Source: Phoronis ovalis (Eukaryota; Phoronida; Phoronidae). From it: DNA of 16,073 nt. A program made the position numbers and the translations under genes. Under the pieces are notes generated by a model, which saw nothing but the letters and a program-made list of their open reading frames with translations, had not been told where the DNA came from and did not search any database. Each line of letters begins with the position of its first letter. Position 1 is the stretch's first letter. Shown one piece after another: positions 9,301-15,256 of this stretch. The DNA is taken from positions 1 to 16,073 of the forward strand of contig JAOXYB010025025.1 in the NCBI GenBank assembly GCA_028565635.1. Reading direction: 5' to 3'.

Positions 9301-11164
9301 TGCATTAATGTTACAACGTTTGTTTTTATTGTCTAATGGTGTACTTAGGCCAGTTCTCATCAGGAGCATACAATATGCACTTTACTGAATGAAAATTAGA
9401 AAGATTCACCCATTTTAGAGACTCCTGGATCCACCTTTTAAAGACTTCTGATCCACCTCTGACTTTGCACAAAAAATAGTTTGTTTAATTAAATCTTATA
9501 TAGGTATCTGGACCAGCGTATGTTCCTACACAAAAGTTTGAGTTATTGAACAGAATAACTGGAGGTGGTTTGAGTGCAATGTACAGATTTGAGCGAACAG
9601 TCTCAGTGTTTTCACCAAAGATGACATCCGTGGAGCTGACTTTCACCAATACAAGTGATCAACCAATGACAAATATAAAAATAGGTGACAAAGTATGTAC
9701 ATCGTATTTTTTGTTCAATTTTAAAGCATACACAGTAAGATATCCAAAAGTTGGCAGTATAAAATAGTTGGCACTTGACATCTGAAGTTTAAAGCAGCAT
9801 TTAATTCTTATGTTATGATAGACAAAATGCAAGGGAAGATAAACTGATTAACGTGTGATATGTTAAATTGTTACAACGCATAAAAACAAAACACAGAAAG
9901 TGCCAACTTTTTTGATAACTTGACAATGCATTCAGAAGACTCCTACCAAGACTCAAACTTTCCGTGATTACATAATTTAAAATATTTCAGATCATCAAAC
10001 TACAATTTACAAGTGCACAAATAGAGATAATTAATCCTAGAGAACTTTTTTGTTATGTCTTTATTTATTTCAAAGTTAAACTCGATAAATCATAAAAAAT
10101 GCTATCTTTTTTGATAACTTACTAGATTCTTTGTGAAGACCTTGCAGCTTCGTATAAGATAAATCAATCTAAAAGGATAGAGTCTAAAGGTTTTGGTGGT
10201 ACACAAAAATATCTATTCTATGCCATTTGGCAGTCGATCTTTAAAATATCATCAAAATTGAAATTAAGATTCTCCACTCTTAATTTTAAGGGTCAGATCA
10301 AAATCAACAAAATTCTGACCTTTTAAAATTTCATAACTTTTAAACTAAGCAAATTTTTTTAATTTTGAGACACTTTTTTGTAGACCTATATTTCTTGTTG
10401 TATATGTTTCAGAAACTGCAACCAGGGATTGAATTGCATGAATTTCCCGAAATACCAAATCTAGGAGTCAATGCAACGACTACTACCACATTTGGCATAA
10501 ATTTTAATGATACTACACAACCTGCATCATTTGAACTGTGCACACATGACAGAAAATACAATGTGCAGATAAATGCTCCCGTTGGAGAGCTCCTGCAGCC
10601 ATTTACAATGAGTGCTAATGATTTTCAGATTCAGCAAGGTATATATCTTTGCAATAGTCTGAAATGTTAAAATAACTTAATTATATTTGTTTTATGTCAA
10701 GCCCTGTGGAATTCTGTAGTAAATTCTGCAACTATTGTTCTCAATCTGCGACAAAAATTATAAATTCTAAAATGTTCTGCTCAAATTATATTAAGTGATT
10801 TTTTCAAAGTAATTCCAAGAAAATCTATTTCCAGTACACAATAATAATTTGCGGTATTACATCTTTTTGTTTAGCTAAGCTGTCTGGTATGAATGAAAAT
10901 ACAGGAAAAGTGGATATACCAGCTGAATTGTCTGACCCAAAAGAGATATGTCACAAAGTCTATGAAGTTGCCAATGTGCTACAAGTTCCAACGACGGAAG
11001 AAAACGTTTACAATTTTGCTGCTAAAACATTATCCAAAGGAGTTTATGCATTAGTGTCAATAAAAGTGTCCAATGAAAGTGCCGTAGTGACTGTTAATTG
11101 CGAGGCCATGGTGATAGGCTCCATGTTGTTAAAAAATCTAAAACAAAACCTTTCAAAAGCTTAA
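223..11164 (+). CDS. AP3B1: AP-3 complex subunit beta (18 exons, 5' partial)
   Basis: This is the large beta subunit of the AP-3 adaptor complex, which sorts cargo from endosomes/TGN to lysosomes and lysosome-related organelles. Eighteen exons (223-393, 715-875, 1134-1200, 1549-1731, 1984-2154, 2386-2483, 2860-3049, 3415-3547, 3837-3889, 5298-5465, 5817-6069, 6530-6727, 6966-7060, 7435-7612, 8214-8329, 9504-9692, 10413-10638, 10875-11164) join with GT-AG introns and compatible phases into 979 residues plus TAA. Residues 1 to about 550 are the adaptin trunk (e.g. [45 protein letters not shown]). Residues about 605-695 are an acidic/serine then lysine-rich hinge, and LLDLD (701-705) is a clathrin box. 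Residues about 745-979 are the AP3B C-terminal and ear domains. The first Met aligns with an internal Met of human AP3B1 and follows an acceptor AG, so it is not the true start; about 70 residues are missing upstream. Paralogue assignment (B1 or B2) cannot be made, and invertebrates usually have one gene. The hinge is shorter than in human. Confidence 0.96.
715..875 (+). CDS. AP3B1: AP3B exon b (residues 58-111)
   Basis: Acceptor TTTAG at 710-714, donor CATAG|GTTTGT after 875; two bases of a Ser codon carry over. It encodes [18 protein letters not shown] and [17 protein letters not shown], near-identical to vertebrate AP3B trunk helices. Confidence 0.95.
1103..1120. repeat. Perfect inverted repeat before an AP3B acceptor
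   Basis: AAAGTAAC (1103-1110) and GTTACTTT (1113-1120) are exact reverse complements two bases apart, ending 13 bases before the exon starting at 1134. Confidence 0.75.
1134..1200 (+). CDS. AP3B1: AP3B exon c (residues 111-133)
   Basis: Acceptor TTTCACAG at 1126-1133, donor ACT|GTGAGT after 1200. It completes the split Ser and encodes [19 protein letters not shown] then KTT, matching the human [22 protein letters not shown] segment. Confidence 0.94.
1549..1731 (+). CDS. AP3B1: AP3B exon d (residues 134-194)
   Basis: Acceptor TTGCAG at 1543-1548, donor GAA|GTAAGT after 1731; 61 codons in phase 0. It encodes the very conserved [20 protein letters not shown] and [11 protein letters not shown] segments and ends at TQFVNPNAE. 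Confidence 0.96.
1984..2154 (+). CDS. AP3B1: AP3B exon e (acidic loop, residues 195-251)
   Basis: Acceptor TTTTTTTAG ending at 1983, donor TCG|GTAAGT after 2154; 57 codons. An acidic loop ([19 protein letters not shown]) sits in the trunk just as in vertebrate AP3B (human NFYESDDDQ), followed by the conserved [12 protein letters not shown] and [11 protein letters not shown]. Confidence 0.95.
2386..2483 (+). CDS. AP3B1: AP3B exon f (residues 252-284)
   Basis: Acceptor TTTACAG ending at 2385, donor CACAA|GTAAGT after 2483; two bases of a Lys codon carry over. It encodes [19 protein letters not shown] and SLVRLLRSH, conserved trunk repeats. Confidence 0.95.
2860..3049 (+). CDS. AP3B1: AP3B exon g (residues 284-347)
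   Basis: Acceptor TTTTCCAG ending at 2859, donor CAG|GTACAT after 3049. It encodes [30 protein letters not shown] and [16 protein letters not shown], closely matching vertebrate AP3B. Confidence 0.96.
3415..3547 (+). CDS. AP3B1: AP3B exon h (residues 348-392)
   Basis: Acceptor TTTTTCAG ending at 3414, donor GATG|GTAAGT after 3547; one base of a Glu codon carries over. It encodes [25 protein letters not shown] and [13 protein letters not shown]. Confidence 0.95.
3837..3889 (+). CDS. AP3B1: AP3B exon i (53-base exon, residues 392-409)
   Basis: Acceptor TTTTTTACAG ending at 3836, donor CAG|GTACTA after 3889. It encodes [18 protein letters not shown], nearly identical to human [18 protein letters not shown]. 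The exon is found by homology and phase fit, being too short to stand out as an open reading frame. Confidence 0.95.
3890..5297 (+). other. Longest AP3B intron (1,408 bases)
   Basis: GTACTA at the start and TTTCAG at the end. The protein continues from QMQ to PSEHKD without a gap relative to the human protein, so no constitutive exon is hidden here. Contents seen: a 12-base perfect palindrome (4431-4442), an AT dinucleotide run (5246-5263), and otherwise AT-rich sequence with no convincing ORF, RNA or transposon. Confidence 0.75.
5246..5263. repeat. AT dinucleotide microsatellite
   Basis: An alternating AT run of 18 bases, 35 bases before the 5298 exon. Likely length-polymorphic. Confidence 0.85.
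5298..5465 (+). CDS. AP3B1: AP3B exon j (residues 410-465)
   Basis: Acceptor CATTTCAG ending at 5297, donor GAG|GTGGGT after 5465; 56 codons. It encodes [34 protein letters not shown] and [16 protein letters not shown], matching the trunk of vertebrate AP3B. Confidence 0.96.
5817..6069 (+). CDS. AP3B1: AP3B exon k (residues 466-550)
   Basis: Acceptor TGTTTTCAG ending at 5816, donor AAGG|GTAAGA after 6069; one base of an Asp codon carries over. It encodes [34 protein letters not shown] and [19 protein letters not shown], the end of the adaptin trunk. Confidence 0.96.
6070..6529 (+). other. AP3B intron (460 bases)
   Basis: Plain AT-rich intron with GTAAGA donor and TTGTAG acceptor. No exon, RNA or repeat recognised. 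Confidence 0.7.
6530..6727 (+). CDS. AP3B1: AP3B exon l (trunk-hinge junction, residues 550-616)
   Basis: Acceptor ATTGTAG ending at 6529, donor GAAG|GTAATG after 6727. It encodes [20 protein letters not shown], the strongly conserved [16 protein letters not shown], a Lys-rich patch and FYSDEE, the start of the acidic hinge. Confidence 0.96.
6966..7060 (+). CDS. AP3B1: AP3B exon m (acidic hinge, residues 616-647)
   Basis: Acceptor TTTATAG ending at 6965, donor GAG|GTAATA after 7060; 95 bases. It encodes almost only Glu, Ser, Asp and Gln. It enters in phase 1 and leaves in phase 0, so skipping it would shift the frame. It is assigned from composition, splice sites and position in the hinge. 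Confidence 0.88.
7435..7612 (+). CDS. AP3B1: AP3B exon n (hinge and clathrin box, residues 648-707)
   Basis: Acceptor TATATAG ending at 7434, donor GACT|GTGAGT after 7612. A Glu/Ser/Asp-rich half is followed by a basic Lys/Pro/Thr half, then [15 protein letters not shown] (residues 701-705) is the canonical clathrin-box motif, at the same place as in human AP3B1 (SLLDLDDF). Confidence 0.94.
7613..8213 (+). other. AP3B intron (601 bases)
   Basis: AT-rich intron with GTGAGT donor and GTTTCAG acceptor. No exon, RNA gene or transposon end recognised. Confidence 0.7.
8214..8329 (+). CDS. AP3B1: AP3B exon o (linker, residues 707-745)
   Basis: Acceptor GTTTCAG ending at 8213, donor CTG|GTAAGC after 8329. 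It completes the Phe codon after LLDLDD, then encodes a Gly/Ser/Thr/Pro-rich linker ([19 protein letters not shown] through SSPTSTL). The linker is little conserved; phase fit on both sides and the LLDLDDF junction support it. Confidence 0.9.
8358..8394. repeat. Hairpin just inside the intron donor
   Basis: Arms ATTGACAATG (8358-8367) and CATTGTCAAT (8385-8394) are perfect reverse complements around a 17-base loop. The hairpin lies 28 bases after the exon ending at 8329. Confidence 0.7.
8823..8957 (-). other. Antisense exon-like ORF, unrecognised
   Basis: On the - strand, a possible acceptor (TATATAG, ending at 8958) and donor (GGAG|GTAAGA, exon end 8823) bracket 135 open bases encoding [17 protein letters not shown], then [12 protein letters not shown] and [13 protein letters not shown] do not recognise the protein. 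MVYLGQ recurs in inverted orientation at 9336-9353. It could be a decayed gene or transposon fragment, or chance. Confidence 0.25.
8921..8937 (+). repeat. Left arm of inverted repeat
   Basis: TGGCCTAAGTACACCAT is the exact reverse complement of 9336-9352. Similarity continues weakly outward to about 8911 on this side. Confidence 0.8.
9336..9352 (-). repeat. Right arm of inverted repeat
   Basis: ATGGTGTACTTAGGCCA pairs exactly with 8921-8937, with weaker similarity to about 9362. Read on the + strand it encodes MVYLGQ followed by a short tail, like the antisense ORF at the left arm. Confidence 0.8.
9504..9692 (+). CDS. AP3B1: AP3B exon p (C-terminal domain, residues 746-808)
   Basis: Acceptor TTATATAG ending at 9503, donor AAA|GTATGT after 9692; 63 codons. 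It encodes [38 protein letters not shown] and TNIKIGDK, corresponding to the human KTHVLLHRMSGKGLAAHY segment at the start of the AP3B1 C-terminal domain. Confidence 0.93.
9733..10124. mobile_element. Tc1/mariner-like MITE, copy 1 (in AP3B intron)
   Basis: The 392-base element starts CAGTAAGATATCCAAAA and ends with its imperfect reverse complement (TTTTTTGATAACTTACTA, ending 10124). Its interior matches the element at 12807-13176 over most of its length, including GCATAAAAACAAAACAC and AGACTCCTACCAAGACT. An extra copy of the right-end motif (TGCCAACTTTTTTGATAACT) lies inside at 9901. There is no transposase ORF. The flanking TA is not preserved on the left, so this copy looks older. Family assignment is from the CAGT terminus, the short terminal repeats and the TA flank of the sister copy. 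Confidence 0.7.
10413..10638 (+). CDS. AP3B1: AP3B exon q (ear region, residues 809-884)
   Basis: Acceptor TGTTTCAG ending at 10412, donor CAAG|GTATAT after 10638. It encodes [31 protein letters not shown] and [12 protein letters not shown], matching the human GIDFCDSTQTASFQLCT and PPVGELL blocks. Confidence 0.95.
10875..11164 (+). CDS. AP3B1: AP3B terminal exon (residues 884-979 and stop)
   Basis: Acceptor TGTTTAG ending at 10874, TAA stop at 11162-11164. It encodes [49 protein letters not shown] and [17 protein letters not shown], closing at the same point as human AP3B1 (VIGSVLLRELKPVLSQG). Confidence 0.96.
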
Positions 11165-11600
11165 GTGAGGCTTAAAGGTCTAGTTGAAAAATATGTTCTC
11201 TCATCTTAAGTCGTGACTTTATATACTATTTCAATGTAGGTATTAAGATATCCATCGTGAGATTGACTGATCTTAGTAGCCAATCAAATAGGTTATTTGC
11301 TACCTTGTAATCTGCGGTGTGCAATATATTTCTATCAGTATTTCTTGGGGTATTACAGTGAAGTAAAAACAAACATTGATAAAGCATATACCAGGTCAAA
11401 GGCTACAACAATGCAGAAATTTCATACGAATCATATATGCTGAACTATTCTTTGAAAGTTGCAAGTTATAAGCCTTTTTCAAAAATTGTCTTTAGATTTA
11501 GAATTGGAATAAACCAATTCCTATTTGATCAAACAATGATTCTTTATTTATGTATTATTATAATTTATATAAATGTTTTTCTTGTTTTTTTTATATTTCC
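11165..11600 (+). other. AP3B 3' UTR (extent inferred)
   Basis: Non-coding sequence after the AP3B stop containing AATAAA at 11508. The end of the transcript cannot be fixed from sequence alone. A donor-like GTGAGG begins at 11165, right after the TAA. Confidence 0.5.
11508..11513 (+). terminator. Poly(A) signal candidate for AP3B
   Basis: AATAAA, 343 bases after the AP3B stop codon, followed by a T-rich stretch. Another AATAAA lies at 12020-12025. Confidence 0.5.
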
Positions 11601-11607
11601 ACTAAAG

Positions 11608-11732
11608 TCAAAGTTCCAGAATTGTCAAGCTGGAATTGTTCATGGCAAGTTCTTGAATATTTACGAACACCATTAGGTGGCGGTGCAGATGTTTTGTTCA
11701 CTCTCAACTGTTTGTTAGCAGGACATCTCTAA
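11608..11732 (+). other. Exon-like open stretch, unrecognised
   Basis: A long T-rich tract ending in ACTAAAG resembles a 3' splice site. The following sequence is open to a TAA at 11730-11732 and encodes VPELSSWNCSWQVLEYLR followed by TPLGGGADVLFTLNCLLAGHL. The peptide looks protein-like but I do not recognise it. It may be a terminal exon, a gene fragment or chance. Confidence 0.25.
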
Positions 11733-12804
11733 AAGTTATAGACTGATTTAGAGGAAATTTGGTGAATGGAAAGGAGTGTCACAAGGACAAACTGCTTAGA
11801 TTTTTGTGAAGATCTGGATCATTGATGAGGGATTTGTCAGCTTTGATCAGTTGCTATTAGAACACAGTTACGAGGTTTACACATGCCTGTGAACGCAAGG
11901 GGTGCACAATGTTACTGCTGAAAGACCATTTTTTAAAAACCTTTATTAATTCTACAAAAATTGGAAATGATAAATTAAAATTAATGTGCAATATAAGCAT
12001 CACAAATGTTTAAGAATACAATAAATTAATTATCACATGCATATAAAAAAAATATCGTAGAAATATGAACTAGTGTAACACAGATGCTGGTATTCTTGTT
12101 GGACTGTAAATAACTAGGGGCTTTCATCAACTTAGAAACCAGGAAGATTACAAGTAATTCTTAACAATGAAACCTCTAGTCTGGAACAATCTGCATGATT
12201 ATATTATTCAGAGCTGAAACTTGATTTCTCTTTTGCCTACAACCTCACCCCCCCCCAAAATTTTAAACTACAGCCAACTTTTAACCATCTGTGGAAATTT
12301 TGATAATCACTGCTTCACTTATGCTAGAATACTATTCGGACAAATGGTTTATTTTGTTCCAAATTTTACTCTCATGTCGCCAGAATTAGTCAGAAAGGAA
12401 AAACATGCCTACTAATACAATGCTAAGACTACCTGTTGGTTTTGTCATATGACAAATTGAATTAAACACAATTTATAAAAAATTAGCATTGGCTGATAAT
12501 GACATACATATACTTAAAGGTTTTAATATCTGGGATTGCATCAGTTGCCTGTAAGAATCACCTTCTAACTATAGCTTGACATTGTTCAGTTCTGACTGAC
12601 TACATAAGATCAGCTGTATTACATGCATGGTTGAAAAGTACAAAACAAATGCAACTGGTACAATTCATCAAACCTATGAATACTGACAGTAATATAGAAA
12701 CACCAAACTGTTCAAAGAGAACATTCTTGATCTGAGTCGAAGTGGTTCAAAAATAAGTTACTGATAATTAAAATTCCATTCAATTTCAAAATATCTACAA
12801 TATC
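11733..12804. other. AP3B-DCP2 intergenic region
   Basis: AT-rich sequence with a run of nine C (12248-12256) and AATAAA on both strands (12020-12025 on +, 11942-11947 on -). No gene, RNA or transposon end recognised; the ORFs are short and unremarkable. Confidence 0.65.
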
Positions 12805-12806
12805 TA

Positions 12807-13176
12807 CAGTAAGGTATTGAAAAAGTTGGCAAATCTGAGGTATAAAATAGTTTTTAATGCTAAAAAAAATGTGATAGATAAACTGACAAACATGCACATT
12901 TTTAAGGGCACAGTAAGCCTTTATAGTGCATAAAAACAAAACACAAAGTGCCAACTTTTTTGATAACTTGACGATGGCATTAGAAGACTCCTACCAAGAC
13001 TTCTGTGATTACATAATATTTAAAAATATTTAAATTATTTCAAAATTCCAGGTCATGATACAACAACTTACAAGCATATAAATTGAACTTGTTATTACTC
13101 TTATAGAAATTTTCTTTTTTATTTCAAAGTTAAACTGAAACAATTAAAATGTGCCAGCATTTTTGATACCACACTG
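12807..13176. mobile_element. Tc1/mariner-like MITE, copy 2 (intergenic)
   Basis: This 370-base element is flanked by TA on both sides (12805-12806 and 13177-13178), the target duplication of Tc1/mariner-type elements. The left end CAGTAAGGTATTGAAAAA matches the reverse complement of the right end (TTTTTGATACCACACTG) at most positions, and GGCA/TGCC continues the match inward. The interior aligns with the intronic copy at 9733-10124 in the same orientation. It too has an internal right-end motif (12949-12972). No transposase ORF, so it is non-autonomous. Confidence 0.8.
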
Positions 13177-13666
13177 TATCCATTTGATTTTTATTCCAGA
13201 GACAATATTCTTGATCCACATTTAAGGCAAGATTCCTAATCTGGGGCATGGAAAAACACGTCATTGGTTTCGTATTCTTTCAGTTTTCAGAATACTAAGA
13301 AGTAAAGAGCAATTAAGTTAGGATTACGAGTGAAGTACATCTATTCTATAGCACATCACAACTAATCAAGCAGACTGACTATTGGTTATAGTGCTAATCA
13401 CAAAAACCATAAATTTATGTTCAACAAAGATAAAATACTTACTCTTAAGGAAAAGTCAGGGAGAAGATAAAATAACACAACTGATGATGTAAAATCTATA
13501 CCAAACATATACATGTAGCTTGTATTATACTGATTGTATTTTGAAATCTGTTATACACTCCAAAGAGTACATCCAACAGGTTCTTGTATATGATGTGGAC
13601 ATCCCATTTTTGGTTATTTTTTCTATTTAAAGTGTTACTGTTGTTGTTACAAGATTTTATTAAACT
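13177..13666 (-). other. Downstream flank of DCP2
   Basis: AT-rich sequence 3' of DCP2. Besides the stop-proximal poly(A) signal (13656-13661), AATAAA occurs on the - strand at 13190-13195, so a longer DCP2 3' UTR is possible. No other gene recognised. Confidence 0.6.
13656..13661 (-). terminator. Poly(A) signal 5 bases after the DCP2 stop
   Basis: AATAAA read on the - strand, 5 bases after the TGA (13667-13669). If used, the DCP2 3' UTR would be only a few tens of bases. Alternative signals lie at 13190-13195 and 13118-13123. Confidence 0.5.
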
Positions 13667-14890
13667 TCAATAAAAACAGTTCATGATCGCCTTCTCATCA
13701 AACTTGAAACGAGGCCACCCTCCTGAAGTTGATCCCCACCCTCCTGATGTTGCTGGATCCATTTCTTTTTTGGATTTACTATCTTTCTGTCCTAATTCAT
13801 GGTCAAGTGGAGAATATGTAAACTGTGTAGCTAAAGATCGCCTTGCTTTACCCGATAAACTACCATCACGATTCAGCACCTGATAACTTTTTTTAGGTGA
13901 AGTATTTTGTTTCGTTTTTTGAAATCTTGGTATTGGGGAGTGTGATTTTGAACTGTCTGTCTTGACAGCATGTTGCTGGTAGTCTAAAAACTCACTTTGA
14001 TTCTGTTGTGCAAATAGCTGCTGTTGTTTTAACTTTTGTAGTTGTTTAGTGTCGGCATTCACTGGTTTAAAAGTTTTCTTTGTGGAAATAGTACTTTCAT
14101 GTCCTAGTTTCTTTGATATCCATTTTTTTAAGGGTTTCACAAATGGCATAATCATGAAAAAAGCATTAGGATTCAAATTAAGATTTGTCTTGCACACTAA
14201 ATCTTTTTTGTGAGTAGGTAAGGAGTCAACTGGAAACCATTGTAAATCTTTGATTTCACCTCTGGTTTTTGGTTTGAACTGTGTATCAAATGGTATGTTG
14301 TGTACAATGTATATCCTGGCTAGTTGGTCAGAAATAGTATGTTCAATAAATTCATTCTCGTTTATAAGATCTTTAATGTCCAAGCCTGTCTCTTCAGCAA
14401 CCTCTCTAACAGCACAGATATGTGGAAGTTCGTCTTTATTTACTTTTCCTTTTGGAAAACCCCAACTTGACTTGTTCCAAAATCCTTGAACAAGTAAGCA
14501 ATGAGTTAACTCAGGATTCAATAGGATAGCACCATATGTTGGTACAGTAAGCTTGTACGTCTTCCAGTCTTTTAAAATGTCTTCTATATTATCTAGGTGA
14601 TCTCGAAGAAATGGACAGTGTTTAAATATTTGCGCGGAGAAATCCCTTATTCCAATTGGTTTTAGTTCAGGTTTCTCTTGGCAATAGAAATCTAGATAAA
14701 ACCAGTGCGCTAATTCTATCTGGAAAAACACACGGATCAAGTGTGAGCGTTCTTCTTCCGGGATGTTTATAATGAAACGACTACATAGATCGTCTAAAAC
14801 ATACTGAGGCACCGAAAATAAGCACTTTCTTCGTTCGCTTGAGTCTGTTTGTTGTGGCGTTAGAGGTACATCCAACCACTCAGCCGACAT
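13667..14890 (-). CDS. DCP2: mRNA-decapping enzyme 2 (single exon, complete)
   Basis: A 407-residue DCP2, the cytoplasmic Nudix hydrolase that cuts the 5' cap of mRNA to release m7GDP before 5'-3' decay, working with DCP1 and EDC proteins. Residues about 27-115 are the N-terminal regulatory domain (VLDDLCSRFIINIPEEER; IELAHWFYLDF with the cap-binding Trp at 63). Residues about 116-260 are the Nudix domain; the Nudix box runs G148-x5-E154-x7-R162-E163-V164-x-E166-E167-x-G169-L170, with E166/E167 the metal-binding catalytic pair. A Q-rich, basic disordered tail follows. FKFDEKAIM (395-403) matches the C-terminal motif I recall in human DCP2. Length is close to human (420). An in-frame TGA lies two codons upstream of the ATG, fixing the start. 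The whole gene is uninterrupted although vertebrate DCP2 has many introns. No frameshift or lost catalytic residue is seen. Confidence 0.97.
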   Translation of the reverse strand: MSAEWLDVPLTPQQTDSSERRKCLFSVPQYVLDDLCSRFIINIPEEERSHLIRVFFQIELAHWFYLDFYCQEKPELKPIGIRDFSAQIFKHCPFLRDHLDNIEDILKDWKTYKLTVPTYGAILLNPELTHCLLVQGFWNKSSWGFPKGKVNKDELPHICAVREVAEETGLDIKDLINENEFIEHTISDQLARIYIVHNIPFDTQFKPKTRGEIKDLQWFPVDSLPTHKKDLVCKTNLNLNPNAFFMIMPFVKPLKKWISKKLGHESTISTKKTFKPVNADTKQLQKLKQQQLFAQQNQSEFLDYQQHAVKTDSSKSHSPIPRFQKTKQNTSPKKSYQVLNRDGSLSGKARRSLATQFTYSPLDHELGQKDSKSKKEMDPATSGGWGSTSGGWPRFKFDEKAIMNCFY

Positions 14891-14900
14891 TTTCGATCAT
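14880..14900 (-). promoter_or_regulatory. uORF overlapping the DCP2 start codon
   Basis: On the - strand an upstream ATG (14900-14898) in another frame begins a six-codon ORF (MIENVG) whose TGA (14882-14880) lies inside DCP2 codons 3-4. Its context is poor (T at -3), whereas the DCP2 ATG has A at -3, so leaky scanning would be expected. It matters only if transcription starts upstream of 14900. Confidence 0.45.
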
Positions 14901-14914
14901 TCACAACACAAGCG

Positions 14915-15136
14915 ACATCTTCCGCAGTGTTATTTTGCTGTTTCATTTACCTCCCCTGTTTTAAATATGGCGGCCCCCATGAAAAAATGTGAAGAAAATA
15001 TGATGAAATATTTTAACGTTTTTCGTTTGTAAGCTGATTAATTTCCGCATCAAAAATAGACATAGGGGTACGATTCCATTTTTATAGTACAAGCTGTGAT
15101 GTTAGTGGTATTTTTAGCTTTATAAAAACCGGAAAT
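14915..15136. promoter_or_regulatory. DCP2 upstream promoter-like region
   Basis: Housekeeping-type motifs cluster here: an ETS-like GCGGAAGAT on the - strand near 14917-14925, a YY1-like AATATGGCGGC at 14964-14974 (GCCGCCATATT on the DCP2 strand), and an ETS-like ACCGGAAAT at 15128-15136. The short GC-containing patch stands out from AT-rich surroundings. Start sites are not determined. Confidence 0.45.
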
Positions 15137-15182
15137 GTCTACGTCTTAATTTTTTTCTGCTGAGCGCACCAGAAATTTTGGA

Positions 15183-15220
15183 TATAAAAATCCCCTTGAC
15201 CTCTATTTAGCTTTCAGATC
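15183..15220 (+). promoter_or_regulatory. Possible divergent TATA/Inr core promoter
   Basis: TATAAAAA at 15183-15190 is followed at a near-canonical distance by an initiator-like TCAGATC at 15214-15220. Together with a strong donor-like AAG|GTAAGC after 15256 this could be the first exon of a + strand gene leaving the window. No coding support. Confidence 0.25.
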
Positions 15221-15256
15221 GGCTTTAGATGTGTTTAAGATAAGGCGGGAGTTAAG

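Larger units (their letters stand above)
8330..9503 (+). other. AP3B intron (1,174 bases) with duplicated and exon-like sequence
   Basis: GTAAGC donor, TTATATAG acceptor. It contains a 10-base-arm hairpin 29 bases after the donor (8358-8394), a 17-base exact inverted repeat about 400 bases apart (8921-8937 and 9336-9352), and an antisense exon-like ORF (8823-8957). The rest shows no gene. Confidence 0.7.

Noticed and set aside
12712-12954. - strand ORF of 80 codons
   Set aside because: Lies largely within the MITE copy at 12807-13176 and resembles no transposase; composition-driven.
13600-13666. Poly(A) tail remnant proving DCP2 is a retrocopy
   Set aside because: On the DCP2 strand there is a poly(A) signal but no A tract, and no flanking target duplication was visible; the retrocopy idea rests only on lack of introns.
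14250-14489. + strand ORF of 79 codons inside DCP2
   Set aside because: Shadow of the DCP2 Nudix domain on the opposite strand.
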